From the NCBI GenBank assembly GCA_036381895.1, contig DASVBY010000045.1:1-64000 (forward strand): DNA of 64,000 bases, given 5' to 3'. Within the stretch, counting starts at the first letter, position 1, and each line of letters starts with the position of its first letter. The translations under genes were made by a program, and so were the position numbers. Origin of the DNA: JACQFZ01 sp036381895 (lineage in GTDB: Bacteria; Pseudomonadota; Gammaproteobacteria; Acidiferrobacterales; Sulfurifustaceae). This document shows positions 41,695 to 51,958 of the stretch, in pieces. The notes beneath the pieces were generated by a model. It ran no database searches and was not told the origin of the DNA. It was given only the letters and a program-made list of their open reading frames with translations.

Positions 41695-42687
41695 GTGTAC
41701 TCCCCACCGGAACAAAGCCAGGCATCACCCGGGCGCGGCAACGAGCCGATGAGCCCCGAGGAGCGCGCCTTCCAGGCGCGCATCGACGCGGGCATCAAGA
41801 TCGAGCCGAAGGACTGGATGCCCGAGGGTTACCGCAAGACCCTGATCCGTCAGATCTCGCAGCACGCGCATTCGGAGTGGGTCGGACAACTGCCCGAGGG
41901 CAACTGGATCACCCGCGCGCCGACCCTGCGCCGCAAGGCGATCCTGCTCGCCAAGGTGCAGGACGAAGGCGGACACGCGCTCTACCTCTACAGCGCCGCC
42001 GAGACGCTCGGCGTCTCGCGCGAGCAGATGGTCGCCGATCTGCACGCCGGCAAGGCCAAGTACTCGAGCATCTTCAACTACCCGACGCTCAACTGGGCCG
42101 ACGTCGGCGCCATCGGCTGGCTGGTCGACGCCGCCGCGATCATCAACCAGATTCCGCTGTGCCGCTGCTCCTACGGTCCGTATGCGCGCGCGATGGTGCG
42201 CATCTGCAAGGAGGAGAGCTTTCACGTGCGTCAGGGCTTCGACATCATGCTGGCGCTCTGCCGCGGCACGCCGGAGCAGAAGGCCATGGCTCAGGACGCG
42301 CTCAACCGCTGGTGGTGGCCGGCGCTGATGATGCACGGCCCGCGCGATGCCGAATCGGTGCACACCGAGCAGTCGGCGCGCTGGAAGATCAAGCTGTACT
42401 CGAACGACGAGCTGCGCCAGCGCTGGGTCGATCAGACGGTGCCGCAAGCGGAGTTCCTCGGGCTCACCATTCCCGACCCCAAGCTCAAGTGGAACCCCGA
42501 ACGCGGGCACTACGACTACGGCGAACCCGACTGGGACGAGTTCTGGAACGTGCTGAAGGGCAACGGACCGTGCAATCGCGAACGGCTGCAGGCGCGTAGA
42601 AAGGCTTGGGAAGAGGGCGCCTGGGTGCGCGAAGCGGCGCTCGCGTACGCAGCGAAGCGTGCGCAGCGCGAACGCAAGCGCGCCTGA
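41695..42687 (+). CDS. paaA: 1,2-phenylacetyl-CoA epoxidase, catalytic subunit PaaA
   Basis: The protein has 330 residues and a ferritin-like diiron fold. Ligand motifs are DEGGH (ExxH) in LLAKVQDEGGHALYLYSAAE and EESFH in VRICKEESFHVRQGF. It epoxidises the ring of phenylacetyl-CoA. GTG 41695, after AGGGG, fits the predicted transcription start. ATG 41749 gives the E. coli-like N-terminus (MSPEERAFQARI) and remains possible. A TTG at 41665 lies upstream of the predicted transcript start and is excluded. It is the first gene of paaABCDE. Confidence 0.95.
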   Translation: MYSPPEQSQASPGRGNEPMSPEERAFQARIDAGIKIEPKDWMPEGYRKTLIRQISQHAHSEWVGQLPEGNWITRAPTLRRKAILLAKVQDEGGHALYLYSAAETLGVSREQMVADLHAGKAKYSSIFNYPTLNWADVGAIGWLVDAAAIINQIPLCRCSYGPYARAMVRICKEESFHVRQGFDIMLALCRGTPEQKAMAQDALNRWWWPALMMHGPRDAESVHTEQSARWKIKLYSNDELRQRWVDQTVPQAEFLGLTIPDPKLKWNPERGHYDYGEPDWDEFWNVLKGNGPCNRERLQARRKAWEEGAWVREAALAYAAKRAQRERKRA

Positions 42688-42716
42688 GGCGCGGTCAATA
42701 TCGCCGGAGCATCGCA

Positions 42717-42998
42717 ATGAACGACTGGCCGCTTTGGGAAATCTTCATCCGCAGTCAGCACGGGCTGTCGCACAAGCACGTCGGCAGTCTGCACGCCGCC
42801 GACGGCGAGATGGCGATCAAGCACGCGCGCGACGTGTACACGCGCCGCAACGAAGGCGTGAGCATCTGGGCGGTGAAGGCGGCCGACATCGTCGCGAGCA
42901 GCCCGGGCGACAAGGAGGCGCTGTTCGAGTCCGCGAACAACAAGGTCTACCGCCATCCGACCTTCTACGAGGTTCCGGAAGGCGTGAAGAACCTGTGA
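42717..42998 (+). CDS. paaB: 1,2-phenylacetyl-CoA epoxidase subunit PaaB
   Basis: The protein has 93 residues, the usual PaaB length. MNDWPLWEIFIRSQHGLSHKHVGSLHA and the C-terminal FYEVPEGVKNL are highly characteristic. It is a small structural subunit that bridges PaaA-PaaC units in the multicomponent oxygenase. The stop overlaps the GTG start of paaC (GTGA). Confidence 0.96.
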   Translation: MNDWPLWEIFIRSQHGLSHKHVGSLHAADGEMAIKHARDVYTRRNEGVSIWAVKAADIVASSPGDKEALFESANNKVYRHPTFYEVPEGVKNL

Positions 42999-43765
42999 GC
43001 GCCGCGATGGCCGCGACCGATCCGCGTTTCGAATACCTGCTGCACCTCGGCGACAACTGCCTCGTTCTCGGGCAGCGGCTCGCGGCGCTTTGCGGGCACG
43101 GGCCGGCGCTCGAGGAGAACATCGCGATCACCAACGTTGCGCTCGACCTGATCGGTCAGGCGCGGCTGTGGCTCACGTATGCCGGCGAAGTGGAGGGCCG
43201 CGGCCGCGACGAGGACAAGCTCGCGTTCCTGCGCGACGGCCACGAGTTCCGCAACTGCCTGCTGGTCGAGCAGCCGAACGGGAACTACGCCGAGACCATC
43301 GCGCGCCAGTTCTACTTCGACACCTGGCACTATTTCGCCCTGAACGCCCTTTCGCGTTCGACCGATGCGCGTATCGCGGACATCGCCGCGAAGTCGCTCA
43401 AGGAGGTCCGCTACCACCTCGAGCGCAGCAGCGACTGGGTCGTGCGCCTCGGCGACGGCACCGAGGAGAGCCACCGCAAGATGCAGGCGGCGCTCGACTG
43501 GCTCTGGAGCTACACCGGGGAGCTGTTCGAGGCGTCCGCGGTGGACGCCGCGCTGGTCGCCGAAGGCGTCGCGTTCGCTCCCGCGTCCATACGCGGCGAC
43601 TGGCTCGCGCACGTAGAGGAAATCCTCGAGGAAGCGACGCTCGCGCTGCCGACCGGCACCTGGATGCAGTGCGGCGGCCGCGAGGGACGCCACTCGGAAC
43701 ATCTCGGCTACCTGCTGGCGGAGATGCAGTTCCTGCAGCGCGCTTATCCAGGTGCCCAATGGTGA
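42995..43765 (+). CDS. paaC: 1,2-phenylacetyl-CoA epoxidase subunit PaaC
   Basis: The protein has 256 residues. It has the ferritin-like fold of PaaA but serves a structural role. Key segments are FEYLLHLGDNCLVLGQRL, NVALDLIGQARL, FYFDTWHYFALNAL and KEVRYHLERSSDWVVRLGDGTEES. GTG 42995 overlaps the paaB stop and has GAAGG upstream; ATG 43007 is an alternative. paaD starts inside its last codons. Confidence 0.95.
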   Translation: MSAAMAATDPRFEYLLHLGDNCLVLGQRLAALCGHGPALEENIAITNVALDLIGQARLWLTYAGEVEGRGRDEDKLAFLRDGHEFRNCLLVEQPNGNYAETIARQFYFDTWHYFALNALSRSTDARIADIAAKSLKEVRYHLERSSDWVVRLGDGTEESHRKMQAALDWLWSYTGELFEASAVDAALVAEGVAFAPASIRGDWLAHVEEILEEATLALPTGTWMQCGGREGRHSEHLGYLLAEMQFLQRAYPGAQW

Positions 43766-44283
43766 AGCCCGCCGCCCGCGAGCCGAACGTTGCGCCGGCC
43801 ACCGAGGAGATCTGGGGCTGGCTCCACGAAGTACCGGACCCCGAGATCCCGGTGGTCTCGGTGGTCGACCTCGGCATCGTGCGCGACGTGCGCTGGGCGG
43901 ACGGGACGCTGGTCGTGACCATCACGCCGACCTATTCCGGCTGCCCCGCGACGCAGGCGATCGAGGCGGCGATCCGTGCCGCGCTCGAGGCGCACGGGAT
44001 CGAGAGCCTGCGGCTCGAGACGCGGCTCGCTCCCCCGTGGACCACCGACTGGCTGAGCGAGCGCGGGCGCGAGGCGCTGCGCGCCTACGGCATCGCCCCG
44101 CCCGCCTGCCGGGCGATCGATGTGAGCCGCATCAGCCGGCGCGTGCGCGAACCGGCGGTGAGCTGTCCGCGCTGCGGCTCGGCGCGCACGGTGCGGGTCA
44201 GCCAGTTCGGCTCGACGCCCTGCAAGGCGCATTACCGATGCGAGGCCTGCCTTGAACCGTTCGACTATTTCAAACCCCACTGA
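43759..44283 (+). CDS. paaD: PaaD, Fe-S maturation factor of phenylacetyl-CoA epoxidase
   Basis: The protein has 174 residues. An N-terminal MIP18/DUF59 domain (EVPDPEIPVVSVVDLGIVRDV, SGCPATQAIE) is followed by a C-terminal zinc-ribbon-like segment with C-x2-C pairs (CPRCGS, YRCEACLEPFDYFKPH). PaaD is needed to make active epoxidase, probably by assembling metal clusters. It overlaps paaC by 7 nt. Confidence 0.94.
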   Translation: MVKPAAREPNVAPATEEIWGWLHEVPDPEIPVVSVVDLGIVRDVRWADGTLVVTITPTYSGCPATQAIEAAIRAALEAHGIESLRLETRLAPPWTTDWLSERGREALRAYGIAPPACRAIDVSRISRRVREPAVSCPRCGSARTVRVSQFGSTPCKAHYRCEACLEPFDYFKPH

Positions 44284-44298
44284 CCGGCGCTGCGAGCC

Positions 44299-45375
44299 AT
44301 GAGCGCGTTCCATCCGCTTCAGGTAGCCTCCGTGGACCGGCTCACGCGCGAGTCGATCGCGGTCACGTTCGCATTGCCCGAAGCGCTCGCGGACACCTTC
44401 CGCTACGTGGAGGGACAGCATCTCACGCTGCGCACGCGGATCGACGGCACGGAGGTGCGCCGTTCGTACTCGATCTGTGCGGGCCGCGACGAGCGGATGC
44501 TGCGCATCGCGATCAAGCGCATTCCCGGAGGCGTGTTCTCGAACTGGGCGAACGATGCGCTCCGCCCCGGGCAGACGCTCGACGTGCTGCCGCCGACGGG
44601 CAGCTTTCACGTGCCCCTCGCTCCGGAGCAGCGCAGGCACTACGTCGCCTTCGCGGCCGGCAGCGGCATCACGCCGATCCTGTCGATCCTCAAAACGGTG
44701 CTCACGGTCGAGCCGCACAGCCGCTTCACGCTGGTCTACGGCAATCGCGCCTCCTCGAGCGTCATGTTTCGCGAGGAGCTGAGCGATCTCAAGGACCAGC
44801 ACCTGGAGCGTCTCAATCTCGTGTTCGTGATGAGCCGCGAGCACCAGGATATCGAGCTCCTGAACGGGCGCATCGACCGCACCAGGGTCGAGGGGCTGCT
44901 GCGCCACTGGATCGATCCACGCGGCATCGACGTCGCGTTCATCTGCGGACCCTACGATATGATGTCGGCCGTCGCCGCGGTCCTGCAGGAACACGGCGTC
45001 GACAAGGCGCGCATCAGGACCGAGCTTTTCAGCACCGAAGGCGCCCCCGTCGCGCGTGCGGCGCGTCCGGCGCGCGCGACCGGCGAGGGCCTGTGCGAGG
45101 TCACGGTGGTGCAGGACGGGCGCAAGCGGGTGTACACGCTCCAGAAGAACGGGCAGACGCTGCTCGACGGCGCCTTGAGCCAGGGCGTGGAGCTGCCGTA
45201 TTCCTGCAAGAGCGGCGTGTGCGCGACCTGCCGCTGCAAGCTGACGAGCGGCGAAGTCGACATGAACGCCGAGTTCGCGCTCGAGGATTACGAGATCGCG
45301 CGCGGCTTCATCCTGGCCTGTCAAAGCTATCCGCTTACCGATAAGATCACGATCGACTACGACCAGGACGCCTAG
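44299..45375 (+). CDS. paaE: 1,2-phenylacetyl-CoA epoxidase reductase PaaE
   Basis: The protein has 358 residues. It has an N-terminal FAD domain (RRSYSICAG), an NAD(P) domain (FAAGSGITPILSILK) and a C-terminal plant-type ferredoxin domain with 2Fe-2S cysteines C303, C308, C311 and C341. It passes electrons from NADPH to the diiron site of PaaA. It is followed by paaY after 47 nt. Confidence 0.95.
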   Translation: MSAFHPLQVASVDRLTRESIAVTFALPEALADTFRYVEGQHLTLRTRIDGTEVRRSYSICAGRDERMLRIAIKRIPGGVFSNWANDALRPGQTLDVLPPTGSFHVPLAPEQRRHYVAFAAGSGITPILSILKTVLTVEPHSRFTLVYGNRASSSVMFREELSDLKDQHLERLNLVFVMSREHQDIELLNGRIDRTRVEGLLRHWIDPRGIDVAFICGPYDMMSAVAAVLQEHGVDKARIRTELFSTEGAPVARAARPARATGEGLCEVTVVQDGRKRVYTLQKNGQTLLDGALSQGVELPYSCKSGVCATCRCKLTSGEVDMNAEFALEDYEIARGFILACQSYPLTDKITIDYDQDA

Positions 45376-45422
45376 GCTGAGCGGCGCGTCGACGAACAGA
45401 ACAACCGTGGGGTCGGCACTGC

Positions 45423-46043
45423 ATGGGTAAGTACTACGCCATCGACGGTATCGTGCCGGTGGTGCATCCCACCGCCTACGTGCACCCGACCGCCGTGCTC
45501 ATCGGCGATGTCATCGTGGGACCGCGCTGCTATATCGGGCCGAATGCGTCGCTGCGCGGCGACTTCGGCCGGCTGATCCTCGAGGAAGGGAGCAACCTGC
45601 AGGATACGTGCGTGATGCACGGCTTCCCGGGATCGGACACCGTCGTCGGTATCGACGGCCACATCGGCCACGGTGCGGTGCTGCATGGCTGCCGCATCGA
45701 GCGCAACGCCATGGTCGGCATGAATGCGGTGGTGATGGACAATGCCGTAGTCGGCGAATCGAGCATCGTCGCCGCGCTCGCGTTCGTGAAGGCGGGTGCG
45801 GTGATCCCGCCGCGCAGCCTGGTGGTCGGCATTCCCGGCAAAGTGGTGCGCGAGCTGAGCGAGGAGGAGATCGCGTGGAAGCGCGAGGGCACGGCCAGCT
45901 ACCAGGCGCTCGCGCGGCGCAGCGCCGAGACGCTGACGCCGGTCGAGCCGCTGCGCGAAGTCGAACCGGACCGGCGCCGCATCGAGGGCCGGCTCGCACC
46001 GCTCGTCGACGCCAAGCAGGGCTTCGCGCGCAAGAGCGACTGA
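45423..46043 (+). CDS. paaY: PaaY, hexapeptide-repeat thioesterase / gamma-carbonic-anhydrase-like protein
   Basis: The protein has 206 residues. Left-handed beta-helix hexapeptide repeats cover residues 10-130 (for example VHPTAVLIGDVIVGPRCYIGP), and the metal-binding histidines lie in the CVMHGFPG and HIGHGAVLHG segments. PaaY hydrolyses CoA thioesters of inhibitory dead-end ring compounds in the phenylacetate pathway. The C-terminal extension LREVEPDRRRIEGRL is typical of PaaY. Confidence 0.9.
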   Translation: MGKYYAIDGIVPVVHPTAYVHPTAVLIGDVIVGPRCYIGPNASLRGDFGRLILEEGSNLQDTCVMHGFPGSDTVVGIDGHIGHGAVLHGCRIERNAMVGMNAVVMDNAVVGESSIVAALAFVKAGAVIPPRSLVVGIPGKVVRELSEEEIAWKREGTASYQALARRSAETLTPVEPLREVEPDRRRIEGRLAPLVDAKQGFARKSD

Positions 46044-46053
46044 GGACGGACGC

Positions 46054-48102
46054 ATGCGACTGAAGAGCTACGCGCAGGACCGATGGGTCGCCGGCGGCGG
46101 AGCCGGCGTGGTGCTGCGGCACGCCGTGACGGGCGAACCGGTGGCGGAGGTGAGCAGCGAGGGTCTCGACGTCGGCGCCATGCTCGAGCATGCGCGCCGC
46201 CGCGGCGGTCCGGCGCTGCGCCGCCTGACCTTCCACGAACGCGCCGCCCGGCTCAAGGCGCTCGCCCAGTACCTGCTGGAGCGCAAGGAGGAGTTCTACG
46301 CGCTCTCGGCCGCGACCGGCGCGACGCGCACCGACTCCTGGATCGACATCGAGGGCGGCATCGGTACGCTGTTCTCCTACGCGAGCCTCGGCCGCCGCGC
46401 GCTTCCGAACGACACGTATTGTCTCGACGGCGATCCGGAGATTCTCTCGAAGGGCGGCAACTTCGTCGGCCAGCACGTGTGCGTTCCGCTCGAGGGCGTG
46501 GCCGTGCACATCAACGCCTTCAACTTCCCGTGCTGGGGCATGCTCGAGAAGCTCGCACCGACGCTCCTCGCCGGCATGCCGGCGATCGTGAAGCCGGCGA
46601 CGCAGACCGCGTACCTGACCGAGCTCGTGTTCCGCCGCATGATCGAGTCCGGAGTCTTTCCGGAAGGCTCGCTGCAGCTCATCTGCGGCAGCGTCGGCGA
46701 CCTCTTCGAGCATCTGACGGCGCAGGACGTCGTGACCTTCACCGGGTCGGCGGCGACCGGCCGGCGGCTGCGCCAGCATCCGAAGGTCGTGGAGCACGCC
46801 GTGCGCTTCAACATGGAGGCCGACTCGCTCAACTTCTCGCTGCTCGGGCCGGACGCGCAGCCGGGAAGCCCCGAGTTCGAGCTGTTCGTGAAGGAAGTGG
46901 TGCGCGAGATGACGATCAAGGCCGGCCAGCGCTGCACCGCCATACGGCGGGCGCTGGTGCCGGAAGGCGCCGCCGCCGCCGCGGTGGAGGCGCTGCAAGA
47001 GCGCCTCGCCAAGGTCGTGGTGGGCGATCCGGCGCGCGAGGGCGTGACCATGGGCGCGCTCGCGAGTCTCGCGCAGCGCGACGAGGTGCGCGCGCGGGTG
47101 GGCGAGCTCGCGCGTGCCGCGCAGATCGTTCACGGGCGCCTCGACGATACCGAGTTCGTGGGCGCCGACGCGGCGCAGGGCGCGTTCCTCAAGCCGATCC
47201 TGCTCTATTGCGCCGAGCCGCTGCGCAGCCCCGCCGTGCACGACATCGAGGCGTTCGGGCCGGTCAGCACCGTCATGCCGTACCGCACGGTCGAGGAGGC
47301 GATCGAGCTCGCGAAGCGCGGCGGCGGCAGCCTCGCCGGGTCCATCTTCACCTACGACGACGACTTCGCGCGCACCGTGGCGCTCGGCGTCGCCTCGCAT
47401 CACGGGCGGCTGCTCATCGGCAACCGCGACTGCGGCAAGGAATCGACCGGCCACGGCTCGCCGCTGCCGACGCTCGTGCACGGCGGCCCCGGGCGCGCGG
47501 GCGGCGGCGAAGAGCTCGGCGGGGTGCGCTCGGTGCTGCATTACATGCAGCGCACGGCGCTGCAGAGCTCGCCGAGCGCGATCGCGCGCATCACCGGACG
47601 CTGGGTCCCGGGCGCGGCGCGCCGCGAGGACGCCGTGCACCCGTTCCGCAAGCACTTCGAGGAGCTCGAAATCGGCGATACCGTCGCGACGGGCAGCCGT
47701 ACGGTCACGCTCGAGGACGTCGAGCACTTTGCGCACTTCACCGGGGACACGTTCTACGCGCACATGGACGAGGCGGCGGCGAAGGCGAACCCGTTCTTCG
47801 ACGGACGGGTCGCGCACGGCTACTTCATTGTCTCGCTCGCCGCGGGTCTGTTCGTCGAGCCGAATCCCGGTCCGGTGCTCGCGAACTTCGGAGTCGACAA
47901 CCTGCGCTTCCTGACGCCGGTCTACGCCGGCGACACGCTGCGTGTGCTGCTCACGTGCAAGCAGAAGACGTCGCGCGACGACAAGCACGGCGAGGTGCGC
48001 TGGGACACCACCGTGCTCAATCAGGACGGCAAAGTGGTCGCGCACTACGATGTGCTGACGCTGGTCGCTAAGCGCGGCTATGCCGTCTCGGCGCCGGCAT
48101 GA
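46054..48102 (+). CDS. paaZ: Bifunctional oxepin-CoA hydrolase / 3-oxo-5,6-dehydrosuberyl-CoA semialdehyde dehydrogenase PaaZ
   Basis: The protein has 682 residues. The N-terminal aldehyde dehydrogenase domain (about 1-520) carries the catalytic C294 (GQRCTAIRRA). The C-terminal MaoC-like (R)-hydratase domain (about 530-680) has FTGDTFYAHMDE and FDGRVAHGYFIVSLAAGLF. PaaZ opens the oxepin ring and oxidises the aldehyde so formed. Both domains are intact. The stop overlaps the paaG start (ATGA). Confidence 0.96.
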   Translation: MRLKSYAQDRWVAGGGAGVVLRHAVTGEPVAEVSSEGLDVGAMLEHARRRGGPALRRLTFHERAARLKALAQYLLERKEEFYALSAATGATRTDSWIDIEGGIGTLFSYASLGRRALPNDTYCLDGDPEILSKGGNFVGQHVCVPLEGVAVHINAFNFPCWGMLEKLAPTLLAGMPAIVKPATQTAYLTELVFRRMIESGVFPEGSLQLICGSVGDLFEHLTAQDVVTFTGSAATGRRLRQHPKVVEHAVRFNMEADSLNFSLLGPDAQPGSPEFELFVKEVVREMTIKAGQRCTAIRRALVPEGAAAAAVEALQERLAKVVVGDPAREGVTMGALASLAQRDEVRARVGELARAAQIVHGRLDDTEFVGADAAQGAFLKPILLYCAEPLRSPAVHDIEAFGPVSTVMPYRTVEEAIELAKRGGGSLAGSIFTYDDDFARTVALGVASHHGRLLIGNRDCGKESTGHGSPLPTLVHGGPGRAGGGEELGGVRSVLHYMQRTALQSSPSAIARITGRWVPGAARREDAVHPFRKHFEELEIGDTVATGSRTVTLEDVEHFAHFTGDTFYAHMDEAAAKANPFFDGRVAHGYFIVSLAAGLFVEPNPGPVLANFGVDNLRFLTPVYAGDTLRVLLTCKQKTSRDDKHGEVRWDTTVLNQDGKVVAHYDVLTLVAKRGYAVSAPA

Positions 48103-48905
48103 CGGGTGACGCCATGGCCTATCAAAACATACTGTTCGATCTTCGCGACGGCATCGCGCGCCTCACGCTCAACCGCCCGGAGAAGCTGAACAGCTTCACC
48201 GAGGCGATGCACGCCGAGATCCGCGACGCGCTCGGGCGGGTGCAGGCGGATTCGGGTGCGCGCGTGCTGCTCCTGACCGGGGCCGGGCGCGGCTTCTGCG
48301 CCGGCCAGGATCTGAGCGACCGGCAGGTGGCGCCGGGGCAGAAGCCGGTCGATCTCGGCGACTCGATCGAGCGCAACTACGCGCCGCTGGTGCGCACGCT
48401 GCGCGCGCTGCCGCTGCCGGTCGTCTGCGCGGTCAACGGCGTGGCGGCCGGGGCGGGCGCGAACGTCGCGTTCGCCTGCGATATCGTGGTCGCCAGGCGC
48501 TCGGCGAGCTTCGTCGAGCCGTTTTGCCGCCTCGGGCTCGTTCCGGATACCGGGGGGACGTATTTCCTCCCGCGGCTCGTCGGCACCGCACGCGCGATGG
48601 GGCTCTCGATGCTCGGCGAGAAGCTCTCGGCGGAGCAGGCGGCCGCCTGGGGTCTCATCTGGAAGTGCATCGACGACGACAAGTTCGAGACCGAGGTCGA
48701 GGCGCTGGTGCAAGGGCTCGCGCAGGCGCCGACGCGCGGGCTTGCGCGCACCAAGCAGGCGATCTACGCGAGCGCAGCGAACGACTTCGAGACGCAGCTC
48801 ATGCTCGAGCGCGACTTCATGCGCGAGCTCGGCAACAGCGACGATTATCGCGAGGGAACGCGCGCCTTCCTCGAGAAGCGCCCGCCGAAATTCACCGGCC
48901 GCTAA
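48099..48905 (+). CDS. paaG: Ring-1,2-epoxyphenylacetyl-CoA isomerase PaaG
   Basis: The protein has 268 residues in the crotonase family. The CoA-binding and oxyanion regions are LLLTGAGRGFCAGQDLSDR and CAVNGVAAGAGANVAFACD, with LGLVPDTGGTYFLPR thereafter. The PaaG-like endings SADYREG (here NSDDYREGTRAF) and KRPPKFTGR are present. It isomerises the epoxide to the oxepin. ATG 48099 overlaps the paaZ stop; ATG 48114 is an alternative. No paaF homologue accompanies it. Confidence 0.92.
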   Translation: MTGDAMAYQNILFDLRDGIARLTLNRPEKLNSFTEAMHAEIRDALGRVQADSGARVLLLTGAGRGFCAGQDLSDRQVAPGQKPVDLGDSIERNYAPLVRTLRALPLPVVCAVNGVAAGAGANVAFACDIVVARRSASFVEPFCRLGLVPDTGGTYFLPRLVGTARAMGLSMLGEKLSAEQAAAWGLIWKCIDDDKFETEVEALVQGLAQAPTRGLARTKQAIYASAANDFETQLMLERDFMRELGNSDDYREGTRAFLEKRPPKFTGR

Positions 48906-48917
48906 GACCGCCGCCTG

Positions 48918-49370
48918 ATGAGCCGCGTGGAGATTCCAAGCGACCCGCAGCAGTTGGCCGAGGCGACGGTGCGGTCGATGTACCCGCGCGACCATGCCTC
49001 GCAGTCGCTCGGCATCGAGGTGCTCGAGGTCGCGCCGGGGTACGCGCGCCTCGCGATGACCGTGCGCCGCGACATGCTGAACGGGCACGCCTACTGCCAC
49101 GGCGGCTTCATCTTCACGCTCGCCGACAGCGCCTTCGCCTACGCCTGCAACAGCTACAACCACAACACCGTGGCCGCCGGCTGCAGCATCGAATACCTCG
49201 CCCCCGGGCGCGAGGGCGACCGGCTCACGGCGGAGGCGGTCGAGCAGACGCGCGTCGGCCGTTCGGGCGTGTACGACGTCAAGGTGACCAATCAGCAGAA
49301 TCAGGTAGTCGCGTTGTTCCGCGGCAAGTCCATGCGGATCAAGGGTGAAGTCATCGCTGGGGATACCTGA
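48918..49370 (+). CDS. paaI: Hydroxyphenylacetyl-CoA thioesterase PaaI
   Basis: The protein has 150 residues with a hotdog fold. NGHAYCHGGFIFTLADSAFAYACN is the PaaI signature, containing the catalytic region near the Asp of LADSAFA. It removes CoA from blocked hydroxylated intermediates. It stands 12 nt after paaG and 28 nt before paaK. Confidence 0.95.
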   Translation: MSRVEIPSDPQQLAEATVRSMYPRDHASQSLGIEVLEVAPGYARLAMTVRRDMLNGHAYCHGGFIFTLADSAFAYACNSYNHNTVAAGCSIEYLAPGREGDRLTAEAVEQTRVGRSGVYDVKVTNQQNQVVALFRGKSMRIKGEVIAGDT

Positions 49371-49398
49371 ACCAGATGCCATCGAACGGGGGTGACCC

Positions 49399-50721
<1,323 letters not shown>

Positions 50722-50764
50722 TCGATCCGGCTCAAGCACGAAACATCTCTCACAGGAGGCAGCT

Positions 50765-51925
50765 ATGCGAAGCAAGGCTCTCGGGCGCCTGATCGGCGCA
50801 TCCCTCATCGGTTTCGCAACCGCCCTCACGGCCCTCACGGCGTGGGCCGCCGAGCCGATCCGCATCGGCTCGGTGCTCTCGGTCACCGGTCCGGCAGCGT
50901 TCCTCGGCGAGCCGGAGCTCAAGACGCTGCAGCTCTACATCGAGCGCATCAACGCGCAGGGCGGCGTCATCGGGCGCAAGCTCGAGCTCGTGCACTACGA
51001 CGACGGTTCGGTCGCCGGCAAGGCGAACGCCTTCACCAAGCGACTGATCGAGTCGGACAAGGTGGATCTTATCGTCGGCGGCACCACCACCGGCTCGACC
51101 ATGGCGATGGTGCCGCTGGTGGAGGCGGCGCGGATTCCGTTCATCTCGCTCGCGGGCGCCGTGGTGGTGGTGGAGCCCGTGAAGAAGTGGGTGTTCAAGA
51201 CCCCGCACACCGACCGCATGGCCGCGGAGAAGGTGTTCGAGGACATGAAGAAGCGCGGCATCACGAAGGTGGCGCTCCTCTCCGAGACCAGCGGCTTCGG
51301 CCAGTCGGGCCGCAAGGAAACGCTCGCGAGCGCGCCGAAGTACGGCATCGAGATCGTCGCCGACGAGACCTACGGGCCGAAGGACACCGACGTCACCGCG
51401 CAGCTGACGAACATCCGCAACACGCCCGGCGTGCAGGCCCTGTTCGTGTTCGGCTTCGGCCAGGGCCCTGCCATCGTCACCAAGAACTACGGGCAGCTCG
51501 GCATGAAGCTGCCGATGTACCAGTCGCACGGCGTCGCGTCCGAGGAGTACATCAAGCTCTCCGGGCCGGCCGCCAACGGCGTACGGCTCCCGGCCGCGGC
51601 CGTCGTGGTGGCGGACAAGCTGCCCCAGGAGGATCCGCAGCGCGAAGTGGTGGTCGCGTACAAGAAGGCATACGAGGAGCGCTACAAGGAGCCGATCTCG
51701 ACGTTCGGCGGCCACGCCTATGACGGCCTCATGATCGCCGTCGACGCGATCAAGCGCGCCGGTTCGACCGACAAGGAGAAGGTTCGTGCGGCGATCGAGA
51801 GCACGCGCAACTACATGGGCACCGGCGGACTGGTCAACATGTCGCCGAAGGACCACATGGGCCTCGATCTCACGGCGTTCCGCATGCTCGAGATCCGCAA
51901 CGGCGACTGGGTCCTGGTCGACTAG
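50765..51925 (+). CDS. Branched-chain-amino-acid-type ABC transporter, periplasmic binding protein (paa-linked)
   Basis: The protein has 386 residues. The Sec signal peptide ends near TAWAA. The Peripla_BP_6 domain starts with PIRIGSVLSVTGPAAFLGEPE, then continues with IVGGTTTGSTMAMVPLVE and SETSGFGQSGRKE. It heads a complete LivJHMGF-type set directly after paaK, so phenylacetate or a related aromatic acid is the likely ligand (inference from position). It has a strong ribosome-binding site (CACAGGAGG). Confidence 0.9.
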   Translation: MRSKALGRLIGASLIGFATALTALTAWAAEPIRIGSVLSVTGPAAFLGEPELKTLQLYIERINAQGGVIGRKLELVHYDDGSVAGKANAFTKRLIESDKVDLIVGGTTTGSTMAMVPLVEAARIPFISLAGAVVVVEPVKKWVFKTPHTDRMAAEKVFEDMKKRGITKVALLSETSGFGQSGRKETLASAPKYGIEIVADETYGPKDTDVTAQLTNIRNTPGVQALFVFGFGQGPAIVTKNYGQLGMKLPMYQSHGVASEEYIKLSGPAANGVRLPAAAVVVADKLPQEDPQREVVVAYKKAYEERYKEPISTFGGHAYDGLMIAVDAIKRAGSTDKEKVRAAIESTRNYMGTGGLVNMSPKDHMGLDLTAFRMLEIRNGDWVLVD

Positions 51926-51958
51926 GCGCGGTACGGCGGGCGCGGCGAGCGTACGGTC

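Noticed and set aside
45511..48045. Very long minus-strand open frame opposite paaY-paaZ
   Set aside because: It is antisense to a fully recognisable paaZ, is rich in Arg, Glu and His with no domain, and is of a kind that recurs opposite most genes here because of high GC content.
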